Assembly (NCBI GenBank): GCA_031772625.1
Contig: CM062820.1
Location: forward strand, 1,073,595,369 to 1,073,659,368
Length of the DNA stretch: 64,000 bases
DNA from: Pinus tabuliformis
Lineage: Eukaryota > Streptophyta > Pinopsida > Pinales > Pinaceae
Direction: 5' to 3'
The translations under genes and the position numbers were made by a program. This document shows, piece after piece, positions 18,456 to 32,230 of the stretch. The stretch's first letter is position 1. Each line of letters begins with the position of its first letter. The notes beneath the pieces are model-generated. The model did not search any database, was not told the origin of the DNA, and saw only the letters and a program-made list of their open reading frames with translations.

Positions 18456-19150
18456 ATGGATGTTTTCCATATTTTGTTAAATGAGAAGTTATGAAGCATT
18501 TTTATGTTGTTGGATTATGTCTTAAGTATGATAAATCTTATTGTTTAAATATCTACAATGCAATATCAAATTAGAGATATAATGTCTCTTTTATTCAGTG
18601 TACAAATAAAGACTTTTGAATTCATTCAGTGAAATAATTTGTTCATAATGTCATGTTTTTTTAGTTTTGTGGTTGAAAACATGTTAAATTTATACTTAAG
18701 AAAGAAAAATGATATTCTACCAGAAACATTAATGTGTTTTTCCTTAAAAGTTAACTTTGTTTGAGACATAAAAAATTGGTTTTATTAGCATTATTTAAAA
18801 AGTATGAAAATTGACCCCTAAAAAAAAAATCATTATTCCAGTATCAACACTTTTTTTCTGAAGCTATATTTTGCAGGAAAATTTCGTAGAAAATTTCGTA
18901 GTCGCTGCCATTTTTAAAACAACCGCAAAATTGACACCTAAAAAAAAAACATCGTTCCAGTATAGACACTTTTCGTTTTGAGCACTGTTTTTGTGGTTTT
19001 TTTGGGGTTTTTGGGCCAGAGTTCTCGTTTTGAGTTTATAGTTCCCGTTTCAAAGTTTACATTGTTCATTTAATTCAAATTTCTACTTCCAAAGTATTTC
19101 CTCTTTATTTTTTTCTTTCATCCAATTTGCCTTTGTTTTTGCTTCCTTTT
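18456..19150 (+). repeat. AT-rich intergenic DNA with a 120-bp tandem duplication
   Basis: No gene. The stretch AAAATTGACCCCTA plus A-run at 18807 recurs 119-120 bp later at 18927 (AAAATTGACACCTA), each followed by TTCCAGTAT and a CACTTTT run. A short AAAATTTCGTAG is doubled at about 18879-18903. Confidence 0.5.
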
Positions 19151-20135
19151 CTTCATGATCCTCTCTTATACCTTCCTCCATTATGTGTTATTGGATATCT
19201 TCATTTTATATGGATAGCTAGTCTTTAGATTCATCGATGTTGTTGAATTCCATTTTACTCTATATGCAAGTTTTGACAATTCAAGTCATTGTTGAAAATT
19301 CTACATGATCATTCCCTTAATTATTGGAACCTCCTTCCACCACTTCTTTATATTTTCTTTGAATGAGTTACACTTGATCGATAAGGATTCAAATTGGAAT
19401 GGTTTTTTTAAATGACTACCTTGCTAATCAAACTTCAAACATATCAACGAGTGATTTGAGCCTAGCTTGGTATAATTATTGCTTCCATAATCATCCCTAT
19501 AACAACCAAGGACCTAGACACTAAAAAATGGTCTAGTCAAACCAACACCATTCTTTTTTCCCACATTTGATTATTCAAAGTACAAATCCCATTATTGGTT
19601 TCCATATCCACCATTTTTTGGTTTCGATTAGGTCCTTGAAGTTGGAAGATTCATCCTCCAACCTACAAATTCCCACTTTCTTTTCAACTAGGGGTTTATT
19701 AGGTTAAAATGCCCTCTAATTATCTAGCATATGTTTGCTAAGAAATCATAAATTCTTTTGAGATTTCTTACAATGGTTGAATTGTCCCCTTAAAGGTTAG
19801 GGCGATATACATTGGTGATATAACCAAAATTTTCTAACCCAAACTTCTGAAATATGGCTAAATGATTCTTTGCATGGCTATGAAATATGAAAGGTTAATT
19901 TACTTAGGATCCCATATAATAGCTAGACCCTTTGAGGCTACCCTTGCATCTATGAAAATACATTTACATCCTTTCCATATTATCTAGGTAATATTGGAGA
20001 TTGGATAATCCATAAATTTGGTTTCTTGAAGCATTACAATAGTTGGTTTTTGAATCTGAGTTTTATCCTTTAGGATTTTGTGCTTGGATTTTCCATTTAG
20101 ACTGTGTATATTCCATGTGATAAATTTAATTGTTT
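19150..20135 (-). mobile_element. LINE remnant, endonuclease region
   Basis: On the minus strand, translation from about 20130 gives FITWNIHSLNGKSKHKIL, then KPTIVMLQETK and ASKGLAIIWDPK. This is the start of an L1-type apurinic-like endonuclease (WNI/N-G-L and QETK motifs). Further down, RLDHFLVSRSLVV-like and KKWWKEVP-like segments appear in shifting frames. Many stops and frameshifts show old decay. RT is not visible. Confidence 0.65.
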
Positions 20136-20744
20136 GTTGATGGAGGTTGGGTGGTAGGATCCTATAACTATTCTTATCCTACTAGAGCTTATAATATTCC
20201 CCCAATCTCCTAAATCAAATGTTTAGTTGATTTTCGACCCCCTTTTTTTCCCTATCAATTTGATTTCATATTTTCCTTATTGTTCACTTTTTTGACTCCT
20301 CGATAAGAGGAACCAAGTAATGTATTACCTTTGAACTGATGATTTATATTTATTTATGATCTAAAGTAATATTTCAATATTATTTTGATCCCCTTTTCTA
20401 GTATTTTTTATGGGTCTCTGATTCCCTTTCCTCTACCAAAGATTGAAGATTTATGTCATGAATATTTTGACTTAAAAATGATAAGAATCCAATAATTACA
20501 ATCCACTTTGAGTGCTAAACACCCTTTTACAATGAATAAAATGTATAAGACAATATTTTATTATCCTAAGAATATCTCTCCTTAGTATATGTATAGGAAA
20601 CAAAAGGGACAATTATAATGAAATGACATAAATGTAATTGTAAAATGACATAACAATATAACAATAGAAATGTAACAACACCATAGCTATGGATTAATAA
20701 GGGCTTTTAGGTTTAACATGGGGCTTATATACGACTTAATAGGC

Positions 20745-23070
20745 TCCCCACTCCCCCCTTCAAACAAGTGTTTTCCTGAACACTTGACTAACTACAAGTG
20801 TTTCTACATGGACAACTCATCTTCCCATGTCACCTCTTTCATTGGTACATTCTTCGATTTGATGAGGTACTAAGTAATTGGTATTTATTCAGTGTATAAT
20901 CCTTGTTTCTAGGATTATTTATGTTCCTAGTATTATTTCCATTCTTCATTAATCTTTGGTAAAATAGTTTGGAATGAGATCTTATAACCAATTACCTTCT
21001 TTAAGATAGAAATATGGAATATTGGATGTATACGTGAATATGTATGCAACTCCACTTTATAAGCCATAATTCCAATCCTCTACAACACCTTATAGGGGCC
21101 ATAATACGTTGGTTCTAATTTATTTTCCTTTTTTTGTTGCTTGAGGGACATATGTTTATATGGTTGTATACTCACAAATATCTAATCCCCCACTTCAAAT
21201 TCCCTTTCACTGTGATGTTGATATGCTTGTTATTTTATCTTATTTTGTGTTATAACCAAGTTGTCCTTCAATAGTTTGAGAAAATCTTGTTGGTGCCCTA
21301 TGTGGTCCTCCAGTACTTGAGCCTTTACAATCCCTTTCAAGGTTGATGGGATGGATGGAGGATGATATCCATAAAGTGCCATAATTGTGGACATTTTTAA
21401 TGAAGTATGGAAGGATGTGTTGTGCCACCATTCTGCCAAGGGAAACTACTTGACCCATTATGCGTTTTTATTAAATGCAAATTGATCTAGATATTATTAT
21501 AAACATTTAAACACAATCTTATTTTTCCCATTGGATTGAGGATTACAAGATGAGCCCTGAGCCAATTAAGTACCCAAAGAAGAAAATAATCCAGTCCAAT
21601 TTTTTCTAATGAAAACTGGATCTCTTCTACTTACAATAATTTTTGTTATTCAATGAAGCTTTTGGATTATTTCCATGAATTTTTCTACTTTTATACTTTC
21701 TTTAAAAGGATGACACATATAGAAAAATGGGCATATTTTATCATTCAATTTACCACTGCAATAATGACATTCTTTCCTTTAGATTTAGGTAAATATGTAA
21801 TAAAATCCATTGAAACATCTTCCCAATGTTGGTTTGGTATGGCTAATGGTTGTAAGAGATGTGGGGTATTGACATTCTCTCCATTATTCTATTTGCATAC
21901 CATACATTCAACCACAAAATTTTGCACATATTCTTTAATACATTCCCAAAAAAAATATTTCTTGATCCTATGGTATGTTTTCAAGAACCCTGAATGTCCT
22001 CCTATAGGAGAAGTGTGTAATTGAAAAAGGACCTTGTGTTTGAGTTGATAATTCTTACATAAATATAAGCAATCTTGATACAACAAAATAACATAAAATT
22101 TTCTACTATGTCGGGGTCCTCTTCTAGTTACTGAATGCTATTGCATACTTTCTCATCTTTCTTCCATTCTATCCTTGCTTCTTCCACCTAGTTAGATTGT
22201 GGAATAAAAATAACACATAATAAGCCCTCGTTGTCTTACTCTTTTTTTGAGAGTTAAACTGCCACAATATTTTGTCTTTCTTTTTTGTAGATAATTCAAA
22301 ATTAAAAATCTAGCATATTTGTCACCTATTTTACTTTTGCTTCCAAAGATATCATTCTTTCCAAGTACTTAAAATTATCATGATATTTTTTTACTTTGAA
22401 ATTTCTTCCTATTAGCTATGGATGCCATTTCTTAACTAAGTGTATTATGGCCAACATCTCGTTTTCATAAATGGGTCTGAGTGGGTTCTTTCCTTTAAGT
22501 TCACTACTTTCAAGGGCAAGGGGTTATCCTTCTGGCATAAAAACTACACCAATGCCATGGACTGAGGCATCACACTCCACAATGAAGGTTTTTGTGAACT
22601 CAAGTGTGGCCAGTATGGGATTTGTACGCATACCCTTTTTAAGTTTTTCAAATACTTTTACTGCTTCTTTAGTCTAAGAAAATGCTTCCTTCTTCAATAA
22701 TTTTTCTAGAGGTGTTTCTGATTACCTATAATTCTTAACAAACTTGTGGTAATATCCTATCAATACTAAGAATTCTTGAGTTTATTCAAGTCTTAGGAAT
22801 TGGCCATTCCCTCATAGCTTTTATTTTGTTAGGTTCTACTTTGACACCTTCATGGGATAGAATATGACTAGAAATTCCACTTCATGAACCCCAAAGGAAC
22901 ACTTGGAAGGATTTGTATATAGTTGTTGTTCTTCCAATACTGTTAAAACCTTGTCAACATGTTGGAAATTCTCTTCCCAATATTTGTTTTATATTAGTAT
23001 GTCATCAAGAAATATTAACATAAATTTTCTAAGGAAGTATTTAAAAATATAATTCATCAAGCTCTGAAAT
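20745..23070 (-). mobile_element. Ty3/gypsy remnant, pol 3' half (minus strand)
   Basis: Reading the minus strand from 23050 down: an RT segment with FLDDILI, RT thumb and RNase H traces (VEPNKIKAMREWPIPKT), the integrase zinc region (HKVLFQLHTSPIGGHSGFLKTYHRIKKYFFWE, 21889-22086, in two pieces) and the integrase C-terminal part AEWWHNTSFHTSLKM..ALYGYHPPSI (21230-21439). A purine tract GAAGGGGGGAGTGGGGAG on the minus strand at about 20745-20762 is the likely polypurine tract, with LTR-derived DNA below it (to about 20500). Broken by many stops. Confidence 0.7.
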
Positions 23071-23099
23071 GTTGAAGTTACCAAAAGCTAAACATTTAT

Positions 23100-24035
23100 T
23101 TGGTTAATGCAGGGGAGGCAAAAGGACTAGTGAATTCAAGTAAAAGTTTAGTACTTCTCATGTTCAAACCAAATGATGATATTGTTTACGAGAATGTTAT
23201 TGCATGTAATGCAAGTTTAAATTTTGATTTGGTTTGTTTAGTTCATCAGAGTGATGAAGTATTTCAGGTTGTGAAAGAATCATCCTTCAAAGAGAAAGAA
23301 ACGTCACATGAAATATCTTTGTAGCAAGAGGTTTCTCTTTGTGATGTTAGCACGTAAAGGTTGACAAAATTGTAAAGTGTAGAGACACCAAGGCAATGCA
23401 AAATTTTGTTAAACAATGGGCTCATTAAATCATCCCTTAACCATGTTATGCACCGATGGTTATGGTGCCAAAGAGGAATGGTAAGCATTTCAAGAATGAG
23501 GACAAAAGGAGTAGTTTTCGTCAAAACAAAGTTGTAAAAGGAGGTCAGTGCAAGAATATACATAACACCAAACAAGAATGGTTTTTATGGCTTTTAATGT
23601 TGTATCTTCTTTGTAACACCTCTATTACATACATGAATTTGAATTATGGCAGAAAAGAGTCCTTTCTTGAAGAAATAGTCCACTTGGATGACATAAACAT
23701 GTTTGTAAAGTTTTCTTATGCACATGTCATCTATGAAGGAAAATTGTTTGATGTTTTGAAGATATCAAAGTACAAGTTTGGTTTCACTTCTTTGATGCAT
23801 TTGGGACATGATATTGGAGGAGGTAAGTTGAAGGCAAGCCTCTCCAAGTTGGATATCATTGTTGATTGGTCAACACCCAAGATCGTCATTTTGATAAGAG
23901 GTTTGTTGGGAGAAGCCCAATGTTGGAGGAGAGTTGTTGTTGACATTTCTTCTTTTGAAGCTCCTTGGTATGCATTGTCATGTGTGTGCAAAGTCTTCCA
24001 GTGGGGAGGAAAACATCAAGAGGCATATGTTTCTT
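23100..24035 (+). mobile_element. decayed Ty3/gypsy RT remnant (plus strand)
   Basis: The segment HLGHDIGGGKLKASLSKLDI followed by DWSTPK, RGLLGEAQCWRR and KVFQWGGKHQEA (about 23790-24030) is the RT connection and tether region of a gypsy element. Upstream, LDD and FLEE (about 23660-23700) mark the RT active-site region, and CYAPMVMVPKRNG-like and NNGLIKSSL segments are earlier RT. Several frameshifts. It abuts the minus-strand gypsy remnant. Confidence 0.6.
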
Positions 24036-24839
24036 AAAATCAAAAGATCAATTCAAATCTTTTTTATGATGTTTCAAACTTGAAAGGTTGATTTTAGTTT
24101 CAGTTTTATGCAAACAACTTCACCATCTTATTTCATTCAAAATATTTTCATGGTGGAAAGATTAAGTTGCAGTGATCTATGCACTTTCATTAGATGGATA
24201 TTTTTCAAAAATTTCACTTGGTTTTAAGGTAGAAAAGAGGTATAAATAGCAAGTTCATTTTTATGCCTTTTAGGCATATTAGTTACGTAACTGTTGTATT
24301 CAAGTGTCATTATGTTTTACATGAAAGTTATGTTCAGAAAATTTCATACTTTCAAGATGTACAATTAGGCTTGAGTCAAGAAAACCAAGTAGTGAAAATT
24401 TTCATCCATTTTCAACACTTTTTTATGTCATCTTGGTAAGAAGGATGTTGCTTTTGATGGCGACGTGGACAAAACCATGAGTTTCTATGAACCACTGAAA
24501 ATGGTGAAACAAGCAGTGCAAGATTAGCTTGAAATGGGCAAAGACAAGTACAAGTATTATGCCAATTACAGGTTCCAAGTCAATGGTGAAAGTTGGTGTC
24601 AGTTTTGAAAAAAGAGGCTTCAAGTTGTTGAACAAGGAGATAATGTTCAGGTTTCACATTCTAAATGCATTCCTAAAGAAATTCTGAATCGGTTTCAACA
24701 AGACGCCATCTGTGATAGAAGAATGGGATCCTCAAGGCAAGTGAATATTAATTTCCTTAGAGAGGAGCTCAAGGAAACAAATTCGTCAAAAGTCAATACA
24801 TTGTCAAGATTGAGTAAAAGTTTAAACAAAAAAAGTGAG
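24036..24839 (+). other. unclassified retroelement-like DNA
   Basis: No gene. A TATA-like GGTATAAATAG lies near 24239, and an interrupted frame at 24440-24840 (KYANYRFQV, NINFLREELK) vaguely resembles a gypsy integrase tail. The identity is not established. Confidence 0.3.
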
Positions 24840-27800
24840 ACGTTGGATTTGTGAATCTGAAACAAGGGAAAGGTGCCCCAAAATCGCAGAGAAAAGGACA
24901 ATGCCAAGGCAAGGTGACCCAGGATAACCAATCAAAGCTGCAAGTAAAGAACAACACCACTAAGACAAATAAGGACATAGGAAAGTGGTGCAAGTTCCAT
25001 AAGAGCTCCATGAACAACACAAGTGAGTGTTGGGCCAAGAAGTCACTGGTGGTCGAGCTGAAAGCTTCCCAATCAGACACATGTTCTGACTTTGAGTCAG
25101 AACGTGACAAGGGGAATGACAAAGGGAAGCAGATCATTGACGCGTAAACTAGTGACATTGTGGCCACCACCAAGATACAAAAGATTGAGCCTGATGATCC
25201 TGAGGAGGGGGAATGCCTCTTCCACTTACATATGTGGGTGAAGGGTTCTCCGCTGCAGTTCATTGTCGACAGTGGGAGCCAAAAGAACCTCATTTCGGCA
25301 AAGGTCACAAAGGGGATGGGCCTACCGGCTACATCACATCTGCAGTCATACACCATTGGGTGGCTTCACCAAGGATGATATCTCTGCATCAACTAGCAGT
25401 GTCACCTTACCTACAACGTTAGCTCATTCATAAATAAGGTACTATGTAATGTGGATCATCTTGAATTTTGTGATTTATTATGAGGAAAACCATACTTGTG
25501 GAAGCGGTATGTTGTATATGAGTCTAGACCTCACTCTGTTATTATTTCTTTGGGCAATAATTTATATAGGATACCGAAGGTAGCACTGTCTAATACCATC
25601 TCTTTCATCTATGATAAGTAATGCAGTAAGATCATCTCCCAGACTGGGAAATTTATTTTCTTTCTGATTCACTCTCAAAGTAAGGGGAAGATTGTAGCCA
25701 CATCCATGGACCCAGGGAAGGGTTCCTCCACATAGCAGAAGCACTTGGATACTGTTGTGGAAGAATACATTAACATCTTCTCCTCACCCACGGGGGTAGG
25801 CTTGCACGGTTAGGTCAAGCATTTGATTGATCTGACTGCTGAAGCACCTCTACCCAAAGGGACTATATATTATTTCTCGATTCTTTAAAATGAAGAGATC
25901 AAGTTGAAAATCTGGGAGTTGTGGAAAAAAGGGCACATATGACGAAGATCCTCGCCTTGTGGGAGCCCGACTGTACTTTTACAAAAGAAGGATGGGACTT
26001 GGAAGCTATGCATTGATTGTCAGTCACTAAACAAAATCACTGTTAAGAATAGGTATCCAATCCCACGAATTGATGACATTTTGTACCAACTCAAGGGGGC
26101 CAAGTATTTCAGCAAAATTGATTTGAAGCCTGGCTATCACTAGGATCCAATAGAGCCCACAGATGTATGGAAGATGACCTTCAAATCCAAGGAAAGCCAT
26201 TTTGAATGGTTGGTTATTCCCTTCGGGTCCACAAATGCCCCTACTAATTTCATGAGGCTAATGGATGACAACTTGTGGCCCTTCATCAACTCATTTGTGG
26301 TTGTTTATCTAGATGACATCCTCATCTTTAGCAAGAATTGGGAAGAACAGTTGCAACCCATTCATTGCATCCTTTAAACACTTCAACAACATAAATTGCA
26401 TGCCAACTTGGAGAAATGCACCTTTGGCATGAGCCAGGTCCAATATCTAGGTTATATCATATATGAATGTGTCGTGCATGTGGATCCAACTAAGATCCAA
26501 GTCATTCAGAATTTTCCAGCCTCAACCTCTCTAATAGGTACTCACACTTCCACACTTGTACCAGCCATTTGAAACTGAGACAGAGGCCTCTGATTATGTT
26601 ATTGCTGCAACCCTCACCCAGCACAGGAATCTAATGGCCTATCATAGTGAGACACTTTCCGATATAATTTGGAAGTACCCCACCTATGATAAGTAGATGT
26701 ATTCCATAATATAGGCTTGCCGACAATGGAAGTATTACATTCTGGGGAGGAGATGGTCATCCACATCGATTGTTGACCTCTTTAGTTTATATAAACATAA
26801 GGGAAGTTACAGTATTATCACTATCGTACATGATCTACATATCTACAACAATTCCACTTGAACATTAAATACAAAAAAGGAAGCACCAATCATGTTGCAT
26901 ATTGCCTCAGTTGGCACCCATTTGTAGCATTGACTATTGTTCTCAACTCTTGTGTCCATGAGACCTTTGGATGGCTGAGACTATAAAAAAATAATCCAGA
27001 AGTTGCCTCCACATACCGGATGCTAGTACATGGAAAGAAAGTTCTTGATTTCCACCTCAAGGATGCATTATTATGCTACCTAGGACACCTTTGTGTTCCT
27101 TCAAGTAAGCATGCCAAGTTGATTTGGGAGGCACACTACAGTTGGGTCGCTAAGCCAACCATCAAGAAGCAAGGCATGTACACTCCTCTACCTACCCCAA
27201 GCTAGACATGGGAATCCATTTCCATGGACTATATGTCTAGCCTCCCTTCTACCAAGCATGGTAATGGCTATGTATTTGTGGTTGTGGATAGGTTTTCTAA
27301 GATGGCTATATTGGCGGCCTGCAAGACGAGTATCACAGTAGGGGACACTCCCAAACTCTTATTTGAACAAGTGTGGGTACATTTTGGAATCCTACAGACC
27401 ATTACATCATATTGGGATAGTAGGTTCATGAGAACATTCTAGTCAAGCCTTTAGACATTATTGGACACTAAGATCACTAAGTTTACTGCCTTCCATCTAC
27501 ATACTAATGGCCAAATGGATGTCATCAATAGGATGATAGTGCACATACTCGGCGTGTACAACTTCAAGCATCCCAAAACCTGGGATGAGAGTCTTCCTTA
27601 CGTGCATCAAAGTTATAACAGATATCTCCATAGCTCGACTAGTCGCAATCCCTTTCAAGTGGGTCTAGGATTTCAACCATTGTGTTTGATTGATGTTGTC
27701 ATGCCTCATGCGACTACATAGACAAAATCCACACATGTATTGTCTGAGGCTGATAAAGAAGCCATATTTATTGAACGCATCCAACACATCCTCCAATAGG

Positions 27801-28337
27801 TTCATGACATCTTGGAGAATCCAAATGCCAAGTACAAGTAACGATATGATCATCATCAGGTGCCACACAAGTTTCAGGTGGGTGAAAAATTTTGGTTGCA
27901 TTTACAAAAAGAATGCCTTACCAGAGCCCATCAGAAGCTCATACCACTATGTTATGTTCCTTAAAAAATTACCAAGGATGTGGGAGATAATTATTTTGAG
28001 CTCAGCATGCCCCCATTCATTGGCCTACACCCAATTTTCAATATGGACTCCCTTCGACCATACTTTCCACCATTACTCGACACATTAGACATTGCAGAAC
28101 AACTCACACCAGCAAAGTTTAACCCAAACTGCATGAACAGTCCACAACTGATCGAATTATGGACACACATATCAAAAACAATCTCCAATAGAAGATCCAA
28201 CTATATTGGGTTGTCAACATTGGCCAATGCCTACACCAAGGCAAGTGGCTCACCAGGGACCAAGTTCAACAGAAGTTTCCCCATCTCATGGAGGCACTCA
28301 ACACAATGGGGACCATCACTTCCCAAGGGGGAAGGAC
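24840..28337 (+). mobile_element. decayed chromovirus-like Ty3/gypsy element, gag to chromodomain
   Basis: Domains in order, split by stops and indels: Gag C-terminal part with a KWCKFHKSSMNNTSECWAK knuckle-like motif (24850-25147), protease with intact D-S-G in FIVDSGSQKNLIS (about 25258), RT (25930-26540) with [13 protein letters not shown] and VVVYLDDILIF, a heavily deleted RNase H, integrase (27000-27720) with SMDYMSSLPSTKHGNGY and VVVDRFSKMA, and a degenerate chromodomain-like tail ending KFPHLMEALNTMGTI (28270-28320). A purine tract AAGGGGGAAGGA precedes the 3' LTR. A related copy with the same order lies at 30485-33406 and another 3' end at 61405-61631 (minus). Confidence 0.75.
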
Positions 28338-28960
28338 TGATCTAGGTAGATGTTGGTGGCCACCCACCTATTGTACTTGGATCCCCACCACTGTCTGTTT
28401 AAGTGTTTCAGTTTCCTTAATTCTAGCACAATTTAATATTTTTCACAGTTTTTCGGGTCTTGAACTTCTGGAGCCGATTTGAGTCCCTAAATGACATTTT
28501 TTTGGGAAAATGAGAGAAAAGATTAGAATCTTTCTAATGCTTTCCATGAAAAAATTTTAGTCCTCAGATATATCTTTCTAACGAGGTATTGTGCACATCA
28601 AATGGAGATCGTATGCCAAAGTTACGATCCTAGGAGGTTGATGTATCAATTTAGCCAAGCGGGGCCCATAGTTTTGGTGCTTCATCTCCTAGGGTTAGAT
28701 TTTTGGATTTTTAGAGTTTTCCATTGCTTTTCAATAATAAATAGGCCTTCAAGCCTCATTTTAACATAGATTAGAGGCATTTATCTGCCACATCTCTTCT
28801 CAGAGATAAGCTATCATCGTATTAGCTAGTTTATTTCATTATGTTTGTCAGCCTTTTCTAGTATTTGATATTAAAGAAATGAAATGCTATTTCTACTACA
28901 TCTTTGTATTTATGGTTATATCTCTAATTTTTTTTGTTCCTATTTAAGTTCATATCAATT
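28338..28960 (+). repeat. 3' LTR of the chromovirus-like element (approximate end)
   Basis: Starts TGATCTAGGTAG right after the purine tract. It is alignable with 31610 onward and, inverted, with 61404 downward (shared TCCTAGGGTTAG, TCTAACGAGGTATTGTGCACA and similar blocks). The right edge is not sharply defined. Confidence 0.55.
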
Positions 28961-30484
28961 CTAAAGGAAGACACAAAGGAGAAGGAGCAAAGAAACACTT
29001 GCAAGGAACAAGCACAAATAAGAACCATCATGAAGACATGAAGCACATCCTAAACTAAGATAGATTGATGACATTTCATGATGATTAAGAAGGTACCAAT
29101 GATGATCCAAGACCCCTTGGAGGGTGAAGTTGAATATAAAGCAATAAGTGAGTAGCATGGCATTGCCACTTCATCATGAAGTCCTATGTCATCAATGCCA
29201 AATCAGTCCTATGCAAGTGTCATCACAACGTCATATGTGCTAATGTGCCTTGCCACATCATTTGTGTATGTAATGATGTATTATCCAATGAAAACGAAAA
29301 AATGTAATGTGTGGAAGTGCAAGACTCACATTTGGAAAATGAAAAGTCACATGTGGAAAAAAGAGCCTTATAAAAGTTGAAAAGTCATTTAGGAGTCCAA
29401 GATTCACAAGGACAGCTCAAGAGTCATAAGGGCAGATGAAAGGTCCTTCCTCTTGTTATAAAAGAAACCTCATAACTCAAGAAAATTTCTTTTGGAGGCT
29501 TCATATTTGGAGAGATAGTTTTGGCTTCTCTAGCTTGACAGAGAAGAGAATATCATTCCTTGGAGAAGTAATAAGTGACTTAATGTTCCACTACTGGAGC
29601 TAGTGGCTCACCATTGCAACTGTGTACTTGGATCTTTCACTTAATTATCAGGAGCACATTGAGCCAACACATTTTCATGCATGTATTGTGAATGTTGTAG
29701 GACTATTACTTATATGTTTTTGGTATGTGTTATGTTCATACATACTAAATAAATTGAACTATTTCATTTGCTTTGGTACTCATCTTGTTGAATGTGTCTT
29801 ATGGTTTCTTTAATGATTTTTGTGTCTATGTGAACTATTTCACTAGATAACTAAAAAATATTTCCTTGTTCTTGTGTGCTTCTCTTAGGTTAGTACTATT
29901 ACTTTTGTTCCAGATACTTACTCTTTAGTCTCCCCTCGTGAAAGTCTCCTTTTACGTGTTACAATTTGTGTTTCATAATGTCAACTTACTTGACAATTTC
30001 AAAGGATACGTGTGTAATATATTATGTTATACCTTGAAGCCGAGACAAAGCTTAGGGTTATGGTGGTCAAGTCGATACTCTGGATGGGGCTCCTACTCCA
30101 AATGGTGTGAGTTCCAATTGGGACTTCACATTAGGGAGACCCACTATATGTTGATAGTATTGAGCACCGTCAATAGGTTGAGATATTATGACATTGAGTT
30201 TCGTTCATCACATTATGATGTCAGATTATGTTTTTCGCTTTAGGATGCCAGGGTATGTTTTTCATATAGTATTTTCGAGTTAGGTTCATCACATTTCTAT
30301 GTTGGGGTTTTGTATGTCATGTTGCAATACCAGGATTTGCACATCACATTGTGATGATAGGTTATGTTCATCATATTGTAACATTGGGGTATGTTCTTCA
30401 CACATGTTGTGTTTATTTGTTGAAATATAAATCTCAAGAACTTGAAACATACAAAAAATTTCACCTACTCCTAGCCAACCTTGG
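28961..30484 (+). other. unclassified repeat DNA with a degenerate tandem tract
   Basis: No supported gene. TATA-like TTATAAAAG motifs occur near 29370 and 29455. From about 30195 to 30420 a degenerate 30-45-bp unit recurs (GTTCATCACATT.TGATG, GGTATGTTYTTCA), like the tail of an old LTR or satellite-like expansion. Confidence 0.4.
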
Positions 30485-31609
30485 GAATTCATCTCCATGA
30501 TTTATATGTCTGGCCTTCCTTCTACCAAGCATCATAATGACTATGTATTTCTGGTCTTTTATTTATTTTCCAATATGTCTATATTCGTTACTTGAAAGAA
30601 GAGTATCACTGCTGAAGATGCTACCATATTCTTCGAATGACCATGGGTACATTTTGGGATCTCGTAGACCATTATATCAGATTGGGACGACAGTATCCTG
30701 AGCGCATTCTAGTCAGGCCTTTGGTCATTGTTGGACACCAAGCTCACTGAGTCAACTGTAATTCATCCCCGGATTGATGGATAGACAGAGGTCATCAACA
30801 AGATGATAGTTCAGATACTATGCATGTACAAATATAAGCATCCACGAACATGGGATGAGATTCTTCCCTATGTGTAGCATAGCTATAATAGAGTTCTCCA
30901 TATCTTGACTAGCCACAACCCCTTTCAAGTGGGCCTCAAATTTCAACTATTATGCTCAATTGATAGTGTCCATGCCTCTTATGACTACACAAGTAGAATA
31001 TGCACATGTACAATCCAAGGTTGATAAAGCCACTAGGTTTATTGAACACATATAAAACGTATGCTAGTAGGATCATGATATCTTGGATAAATCCAATGCC
31101 AAGTATAATCAACGTCATGATCAACATTAGGTTCCACATAAGTTTAAAATGGGACACAGGGTATGGTTGCATCTATAGAAGGAATGCCTTGTCGATGCCC
31201 ATCAAAAGCTTTGACCATTTCGATATGGGCCTTGCACCATCAGCAAGGTCATGGGTGACAATGATTTTGAGTTAATTATCCATCCATTCCTTGGCTTGCA
31301 CCCTGTATTCAATGTGGACCACCTTTGGCCATACTTTCCACCATTGGCTGACACATTAGACATTTCTGAGCAGAAGACACCAACAACACCCAATCCACAT
31401 TATATCGATCTAGCCACAATTGATTGAATCATGGACATATAGATTAAAAACACTCTCCAACAAAGAATCCAATTGTATTGAGTTGTCAAAGATGGGCAGT
31501 TCTTGCACCAAGGAAAGTGGCTCACTAGGGACCAAATTCAACAGAAGTTTCCCCATCTCATAGAAACACTCAACGCAATGGGGACCATTGCTTCCTAAGG
31601 GGGGAGGAA
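30485..31609 (+). mobile_element. gypsy integrase/3' end remnant
   Basis: Parallels 27210-28337 base by base with divergence: YMSGLPSTKHHNDY-like integrase start at 30500, SHNPFQVGLKFQ near 30920, and a chromodomain-like end before purine tract AAGGGGGGAGGAA (31597-31609). Riddled with stops. Confidence 0.65.
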
Positions 31610-32230
31610 TGATCCGGGTGGATATAGGTGGCCACCCACCTATTCCACTTGGACCTCCAACATGGTTTCCTTTTAGTTTCCTAATTTCTAGCACAATTTC
31701 CTATTTTGGTAGTTTTTATTTTTGGCAGTTTTTCAAGTCCTAAAGTTCTGGAGCCATTTTGAGGCCCTAAACGAAGTTCTTTTGGAAAAAGGGAAAATGC
31801 GTAGCCCACAGTAGGGGTTTGTAGTAAAATTTTATTTTCCTCAAATAGATATTTCTAATGAGGTATTGTACACACCAAATGAAGAATGTATTCCAAAATT
31901 ACGACCTCGGGAAGTTGACATTCCAACTAACACCAGCGAGGCCCACAAAATTTTGGCGCTTCATCTCCTAGGGTTAGGTTTTTGGATGTTTATGGTTTTA
32001 CATTTTTCTCGATGTTAAAAATTCATGTGAGCATCATTGTAACACAATTCAGAAGGCATATAGCCACCACATCTCCTATGAAAGATAAGCTACCATCACA
32101 TGAGGTAGTTTGATTATCTTATGTATGTAAGATATTCTCAATACTTGTTATTAACTAATTGAAGTCACGTTTCATTTTTGTGTTCTTATTTAAATATATA
32201 GTTCATGTCCCCTTTAAGGTACAGGTTAAC
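31610..32230 (+). repeat. chromovirus-like LTR between pol and gag
   Basis: Begins TGATCCGGGTGGAT after a purine tract, like 28338. It is followed directly by gag-like sequence. The end at about 32230 is approximate. The pol-LTR-gag order suggests one LTR shared by two tandem element copies. Confidence 0.55.
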